Of a stretch of DNA of 64,000 nucleotides, positions 59,297 to 64,000 are shown in pieces. The notes under the pieces were generated by a model. The model was not told where the DNA came from and did not search any database. It saw only the letters and a list, made by a program, of their open reading frames with translations. How positions within the stretch are numbered: position 1 is the stretch's first letter; each line of letters starts with the position of its first letter. Both the position numbers and the translations under genes were made by a program. Source of the stretch: Ostrinia nubilalis (lineage: Eukaryota > Arthropoda > Insecta > Lepidoptera > Crambidae); contig NC_087118.1 of NCBI RefSeq assembly GCF_963855985.1, positions 7,812,001 to 7,876,000 of the forward strand. Reading direction: 5' to 3'.

Positions 59297-60646
59297 AATC
59301 AAAATCAAAATCAAAAATCAAAATCAAAAATATTTATTCAGTTTAGACCACAAGTGGCACTTATGAACGTCAATAGAAAATAATAAAAAAAGAAAAAGGT
59401 AGCCCTTATGGGGCACTTTACATGTCTCCTTATCTTTTGGGCCCTACCAGCGCTTCGAGACAAACATATGGCAAGTGCTGAGAAGAAACGCCGGAACAAA
59501 CTCAGTCACCACTTATTGCCAGGAATTATCTAACGGTAAGAATAGTCAAATTTAAGTACATCAAATATGTGCAGACTGAACTGACCACGCATCCTTGTCA
59601 TCAATATAGTCTCGAACCTTGTAGTACCCTTTGGACATAAGGGTATTTTTTATATGTATCTTAAATTTGTTTATTGGCAATTCGACAAGGTTGTGTGGTA
59701 TTTTGTTAAATATGGTAATACATTTCCCCAAGAATGAATTACCTATCTTATGCAACCTAAATGATGGAACAGCAAGTTTATTCTTATGTCTCGTGTTAAA
59801 TGAGTGGACGTCACTTTTCTTAGTAAATAAATGTATATGTTTACGGACATACATAATGTTATCAAATATGTATTGCGAAGCCACAGTCAATATATTGATT
59901 TCTTTAAAAACTTCTCTAAGCGAGTCACGTGGTTTAAGACCGTATATTGCCCGAACAGCTCTTTTCTGTAAAATGAAAATTGATTCTATGTCTGCTGCTG
60001 AGCCCCACAGTAAAAGACCATAAGACATAATACTATGAAAATAACTAAAATATACAAGCCTTGCTGTTTCAACATCAGTCAAGTTTCTGATCTTTCTCAC
60101 CGCAAAGGCAGCTGAACCAAGTCTTCCCGCCAAGGCAGCAATATGGGGGCCCCATTGTAATTTACAGTCTAGGGTAATACCTAGAAAGACAGTAGAGTTT
60201 ATCAGTTCAATGCGTTCATTATTTACTGTAATATTAGTATTAACTTGTTTGACATTAGGCATAGTGAATTTTAAACATTTGGTTTTTTTTGCGTTTAATA
60301 GCAAATTATTAGTTGTAAACCAGTCTAATACTTTGGAAAGAGCATTATTCACGTTGTCAAATATTTCCTGACGCCTGTCAGTTTTAAAAATTAAAGAAGT
60401 GTCATCAGCAAATAATACTATCTCACAAAGGTCCTTTGAATAAAAAGGTAGATCATTTATATAAATCAGAAAGAGCAATGGTCCCAGTATTGAGCCTTGG
60501 GGCACTCCCATTTTTAGGGGGGCGCCCGAAGAGTTAGTTCCGTGAATATTTACTTTTTGTAATCTGTCTGAGAGGTAAGAGTGTAATAGGCTTAAGGCCT
60601 TGCCTGATACGCCATAATGTTCTAGCTTAAATAACAGAGTTTGATG
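59297..60646 (-). mobile_element. LINE-E1, 5'-truncated CR1/Jockey-group element in B2 right arm
   Basis: On the minus strand the 3' end is a GATTTT repeat tail (59297-59335). The 3' UTR has CTCGAAGCGCTGGTAGGGCC. The 5' truncation lies at codons HQTLLFKLEHYG (60646). It interrupts the last 30 bp of the B2 arm, between GATCACT and CATGCCCGGACACA, with a small loss of target sequence. Nearly identical to LINE-E2. Confidence 0.9.
59561..60646 (-). pseudogene. LINE-E1 reverse transcriptase C-terminal half
   Basis: Open from 60646 to 59561: HSYLSDRLQKVNIHG, GVPQGSILGPLLFLIYINDL, catalytic FADD, TVFLGITLDCKLQW and the thumb ending DKDAWSVQSAHI. The upstream codons in the same frame (60668-60795) belong to the unknown host exon and to the B2 end, so the apparent 418-aa frame is a chimera of three sources. 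Lacks endonuclease and the first RT boxes. An unoccupied TATATA is present at the Y-I-N codons (60458-60463). Confidence 0.9.
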
Positions 60647-60797
60647 ATCATGCCCGGACACATTGTATAACTTCATATCAAAGTCTTCGCATAAAGCAAG
60701 GCAGATTCCGCCATCATAAGTGGCAAAAACTGGACAGAAATTTTCTATGATACTCAAAAAATATTTGGGATCCACATAATGACGATTCGTCTCTATT

Positions 60798-61152
60798 TTT
60801 AGGGTTCCGTACCTCAAAAGGAAAAAACGGAACCCTTATAGGATCACTTTGTTGTCCGTCTGTCTGTCTGTCAAGACCCTTTATCTCAAGAACGCGTGGA
60901 CGTATCAAGCTGAAATTCACATGAAATACTCAAGTCTATTGTCCCTTTAAGCTGTGAAAATATCAAACTTCTAAGCCAAGCCAATCAAAAGATACAGCCG
61001 ATTATGTCGATATTTTCAACAAATTTTCGACACTCGCAAAGGAATCAAAACCTACAGGATACTTCCCGTAAACTCAGAATCTTGAAATTTGGCATGAAGC
61101 ATTGTTATATAGTGCAAAAATAGGAAAAATTTCGAAAATCACATTTTTAGGG
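60798..61152. repeat. lepidopteran 'TAGGGTTCCGTACC' dispersed repeat
   Basis: Begins TTTTTAGGGTTCCGTACCTC with a small palindrome (GGGTTCCGT/ACGGAACCC), then GTCTGTCTGTCTGTCAAGA, and ends near a second TTTTTAGGGTTC. I recognise it as a very common lepidopteran repeat. It separates the unknown exon from the RTE 3' end. Confidence 0.7.
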
Positions 61153-61154
61153 TT

Positions 61155-64000
61155 CTATCATCTATCATTTCAGCCACAGGACGTCCACTGCTGAACATAG
61201 GCCTCCCCCAATGACTTCCACATCGCACGGTTGGTAGCGGCCTGCATCTAGCGCCTTCCCGCTACCTTTATCAGGTCATCGGTCCACCTTGTGGGTGGAC
61301 GTCCCACGCTGCGTTTTCCGGTACGTGGCCTCCATTCAAAATCAAAATCAAAATCAAATCAAAATCAAAAAATATTTATTCAGTTTAGACCACAAGTGGC
61401 ACTTATGAACGTCAATAGAAAATAATAAAAAAAGAAAAAGGTAGCCCTTATGGGGCACTTTACATGTCTCCTTATCTTTTGGGCCCTACCAGCGCTTCGA
61501 GACAAACATATGGCAAGTGCTGAGAAGAAACGCCGGAACAAACTCAGTCACCACTTATTGCCAGGAATTATCTAACGGTAAGAATAGTCAAATTTAAGTA
61601 CATCAAATATGTGCAGACTGAACTGACCACGCATCCTTGTCATCAATATAGTCTCGAACCTTGTAGTACCCTTTGGACATAAGGGTATTTTTTATATGTA
61701 TCTTAAATTTGTTTATTGGCAATTCGATAAGGTTGTGTGGTATTTTGTTAAATATGGTAATACATTTCCCCAAGAATGAATTACCTATCTTATGCAACCT
61801 AAATGATGGAACAGCAAGTTTATTCTTATGTCTCGTGTTAAATGAGTGGACGTCACTTTTCTTAGTAAATAAATGTATTGTATTGCGAAGCCACAGTCAA
61901 TATATTGATTTCTTTAAAAACTTCTCTAAGCGAGTCACGTGGTTTAAGACCGTATATTGCCCGAACAGCTCTTTTCTGTAAAATGAAAATTGATTCTATG
62001 TCTGCTGCTGAGCCCCACAGTAAAAGACCATAAGACATAATACTATGAAAATAACTAAAATATACAAGCCTTGCTGTTTCAACATCAGTCAAGTTTCTGA
62101 TCTTTCTCACCGCAAAGGCAGCTGAACTAAGTCTTCCCGCCAAGGCAGCAATATGGGGGCCCCATTGTAATTTACAGTCTAGGGTAATACCTAGAAAGAC
62201 AGTAGAGTTTATCAGTTCAATGCGTTCATTATTTACTGTAATATTAGTATTAACTTGTTTGACATTAGGCATAGTGAATTTTAAACATTTGGTTTTTTTT
62301 GCGTTTAATAGCAAATTATTAGTTGTAAACCAGTCTAATACTTTGGAAAGAGCATTATTCACGTCGTCAAATATTTCCTGAACCTTGCTGCCCCATCGGC
62401 CGTCAGTTCTGCGTACTATGTGCCCAGCCCACTGCCACTTCAGCTTGCTGATCCGTCGGGCTATGTCAGCGACTTTAGTTCGTTTACGGATCTCCTCATT
62501 TCTGATTCGATCTCGTAAAGAAACACCGAGCATAGCCCTCTCCATAGCACGCTGTGCAACTTTGAGCTTCTGTATAAGGCCTATAGTGAGGGGCCACGTT
62601 TCCGAGCCATAAGTCATCACAGGTAACACACATTGGTTGTAGACTTTCGTCTTCAGGCACTGGGGTATTTTGGACGAAAAGATGTTGCGTAGTTTCCCGA
62701 ACGCTGCCCAGCCGAGTTGGATTCGACGATTGACCTCCTTCTCGAAATTGGACCTACCTAGCTGGATCGTTTGTCCGAGGTAGACATACTTGTCAACAAT
62801 CTCAAGAATCGAGCTCCCAACCGACACCGGGTAGGGCGCAACATGGACGTTCGACATAAGCTTCGTTTTGTCCATGTTCATCCGAAGGCCTACCTGTTGG
62901 GAAACTCGATTAAGGTCTTCGAGCATGGTGCCGAGGTCCTCCAGCGATTCTGCCATGACCACGATATCGTCGGCAAACCGAAGGTGAGTGATGTACTCGC
63001 CGTTAACGTTTATGCCGTATCCTTTCCATTCCAGGAGTTTGAAAGCGTCTTCCAATGCCGCGGTGAAGAGTTTCGGAGATATAACATCTCCCTGTCTTAC
63101 GCCTCGCTGTAGAGGAATCGCCCTCACGCTTTGCTCCTGTACTCGGACCGACATGGTGGCGTTTTTGTACAAGCACTTTAGTACCTCGATGTACCGATAG
63201 TCGATACGGCACCGCTGGAGAGACTGCAGCACTGCCCACGTCTCAATCGAATCAAAGGCCTTCTCATAGTCCACGAACGCCAAGCATAGTGGCAAGTTAT
63301 ACTCCTCAGTCTTCTGTATAACCTGCCGCAGCGTATGGATGTGGTCTATGGTACTATAACCTTTCCGGAAACCGGCTTGTTCGGGAGGCTGGAAGTCATC
63401 GAACCTACGTGCGAGACGATTCGTGATGACTCTCGAAAACAGCTTGTAAACATGGCTCAGAAGCGAGATGGGTCTGTAATTCTTCAGTAAGGTGTTATCT
63501 CCTTTCTTGAAGAAAAGCACCACCACGCTTCTGTTCCATGCCTCTGGCGTTATTCCATCGAGTAAAACGGAGTTAAAGAGCCTCTGAAGGACCTTCAGTA
63601 TCGGTGTACCACCCGCGTTCAGAAGCTCCGAGGTTATTCCGTCATCACCCGGTGCCTTGTTGTTCTTAAGTTGTTTGAGAGCCATCCTAATCTCGTATAG
63701 GCTGATATCCGGGATATCCTCGGTATAGTGTCGGGTTAGCTTAGCTCTTGGATCTGTGGCTGAGCTATCAACAGGTTTGGTGACCGAGGTATATAACTGT
63801 CCATAAAACCTTTCGATCTCACCCAGAACCTCGGCTTTTGTTGACGTTACACTACCGTCTGCCGTCTTCAGCTTCGTCAGCTGGCTTTGCCCAATAGAAT
63901 TGTCTCTTGCAAACACTTTGGAGCCTTGGTTCCGCTCTATCGCCTCTTTAATACTATTAGTAATAAAGTTGCAAACATCATGTCGCAAGGACTTCCATAT
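61155..64000 (-). mobile_element. RTE-clade LINE, split by LINE-E2, running off the window
   Basis: Main piece 64000-62383 and C-terminal/3' piece 61335-61155, on the minus strand. The 3' piece matches the fragments at 11645-11866, 12470-12619 and 16380-16440. The 5' end (endonuclease) is outside the window. Confidence 0.9.
61155..64000 (-). pseudogene. RTE reverse transcriptase, interrupted near its C-terminus
   Basis: The frame from the right edge holds APGDDGITSELLNAGG, NYRPISLLSHVYKLFSR, QAGFRKGYSTIDHIH, FVDYEKAFDSIE, GVRQGDVISPKLFTAALED, the catalytic FADD and YVYLGQTIQLG, then WQWAGHIVRRTDGRWGSKV at about 62385. There it passes in frame into LINE-E2 (QEIFDDVNNAL), giving a 708-aa fused open frame that is accidental. 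The true continuation (RPRTxxRSVGRP-like, then LGEAYVQQWTS and stop) is at 61335-61155 and itself has frame damage. Confidence 0.9.
61336..62382 (-). mobile_element. LINE-E2, 5'-truncated, inserted in RTE
   Basis: Nearly identical to LINE-E1 over its length, including the GATTTT tail (61336-61378). It is truncated further in, starting at CAGGAAATATTTGACGACG (62382), and has a deletion of about 37 bp near 61877 relative to LINE-E1. The RTE is interrupted between GGCAGCAAGGTT and ATGGAGGCCACG; compare the uninterrupted AGCAAGGTTATGGAGCGGAG at 11762. No clear target duplication. Confidence 0.92.

Larger units (their letters stand above)
51154..60665. mobile_element. long-arm foldback TIR element B2, carrying three later insertions
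   Basis: TA duplication (51152-51153, 60666-60667) and ends CAGTGTGTCCGGGCATGTAG and complement. Without its insertions it is about 1.1-1.2 kb and almost wholly palindromic: left arm 51154-51220 plus 52015 to about 52470, right arm about 52500-52782 plus 59091-59296 plus 60647-60665. Unique centre about 52440-52500. Insertions: hairpin repeat (51221-52014), BEL (52783-59090), LINE-E1 (59297-60646). No transposase. Related to B1. Confidence 0.87.
51001..60795 (-). pseudogene. unknown minus-strand coding exon split by element B2
   Basis: Right piece (about 60795-60668) encodes NRHYVDPKYFLSIIENFC and GGICLALCEDFDMKLY. Left piece (51153-51001) encodes KDFDVNNLTEFFAYIINLSD and, after EQIMDLYEIVR, ends NLKKWNVVP and a stop. 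Removing B2 with one TA joins them in one frame without a stop, about 95 codons. The upstream end runs into the 'TAGGGTTCCGTACC' repeat at 60798, so the start or a splice acceptor is lost. No domain recognised. It could be a last exon of a host gene or of an old transposon. Confidence 0.55.

Noticed and set aside
59561..60817. A 418-aa 'gene' on the minus strand
   Set aside because: Composite of the unknown host exon, the end of B2 and LINE-E1; the boundaries at 60646 and 60667 are explained by insertions.

Overview
This window is eukaryotic, almost certainly from a moth or butterfly (Lepidoptera). The basis is the set of dispersed repeats recognisable by eye (the RTE 3' end reading GEAFVQQWTSFG-stop, the 'ACTAGCGGCCGCCCGCGAC' retroposon, the 'TAGGGTTCCGTACC' repeat, a tRNA-derived SINE) together with CR1/Jockey-group, R1-clade, RTE, Ty3/gypsy, BEL/Pao, piggyBac, Tc1/mariner-like, hAT and PIF/Harbinger-like elements. 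There is no bacterial content. Open frames that lack an ATG are frame fragments and not start sites.

The window is a set of stacked transposon insertions. (1) 1-1018: 5'-truncated LINE, minus strand. (2) 1653-4022: decayed Ty3/gypsy element. (3) About 5540-13440: an old BEL/Pao relic on the plus strand, carrying in order a retroposon (5940-6171), a gypsy element with an intact 1347-aa Gag-Pol (6773-11600), an RTE fragment with a 5' inversion (11645-11866), a hAT MITE (11952-12180), another RTE fragment and a hairpin. (4) About 16500-21804: LINE-A, with both ORFs open. (5) About 22000-41100: LINE-B, cut into four pieces by an R1-clade LINE (23895-28869), by LINE-C (30284-38383, itself carrying a piggyBac-like element and foldback element FB1) and by foldback element FB2 (38490-40191). 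Removing each insert together with one target-site duplication restores the reading frame of LINE-B ORF2 and LINE-C ORF2. (6) 43426-47497: a spliced zinc-ribbon gene broken by TIR element B1 (44039-46730), which itself holds LINE-D and a PIF/Harbinger-like MITE. (7) 48079-50639: a decayed DNA-transposase gene split by a tRNA-SINE. (8) 51001-60795: a second unknown gene (minus strand) broken by TIR element B2, which holds a hairpin repeat, a young BEL element with 263-bp LTRs differing at one site, and LINE-E1. (9) 61155-64000: an RTE element split by LINE-E2.

The most unusual observation is that two copies of one Tc1/mariner-like foldback element (FB1, FB2) sit at the homologous codons of the reverse transcriptase genes of two different LINE families, the Tyr-Ile-Asn of the L-I-Y-I-N block, which is encoded with a TATATA. 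Two copies of a second TA-duplicating element (B1, B2) also landed in TATATA and both interrupt coding exons. Three other LINE copies in the window carry TATATA at the same RT position, unoccupied. Together with the frame-restoring excisions this gives a relative chronology of the insertions.
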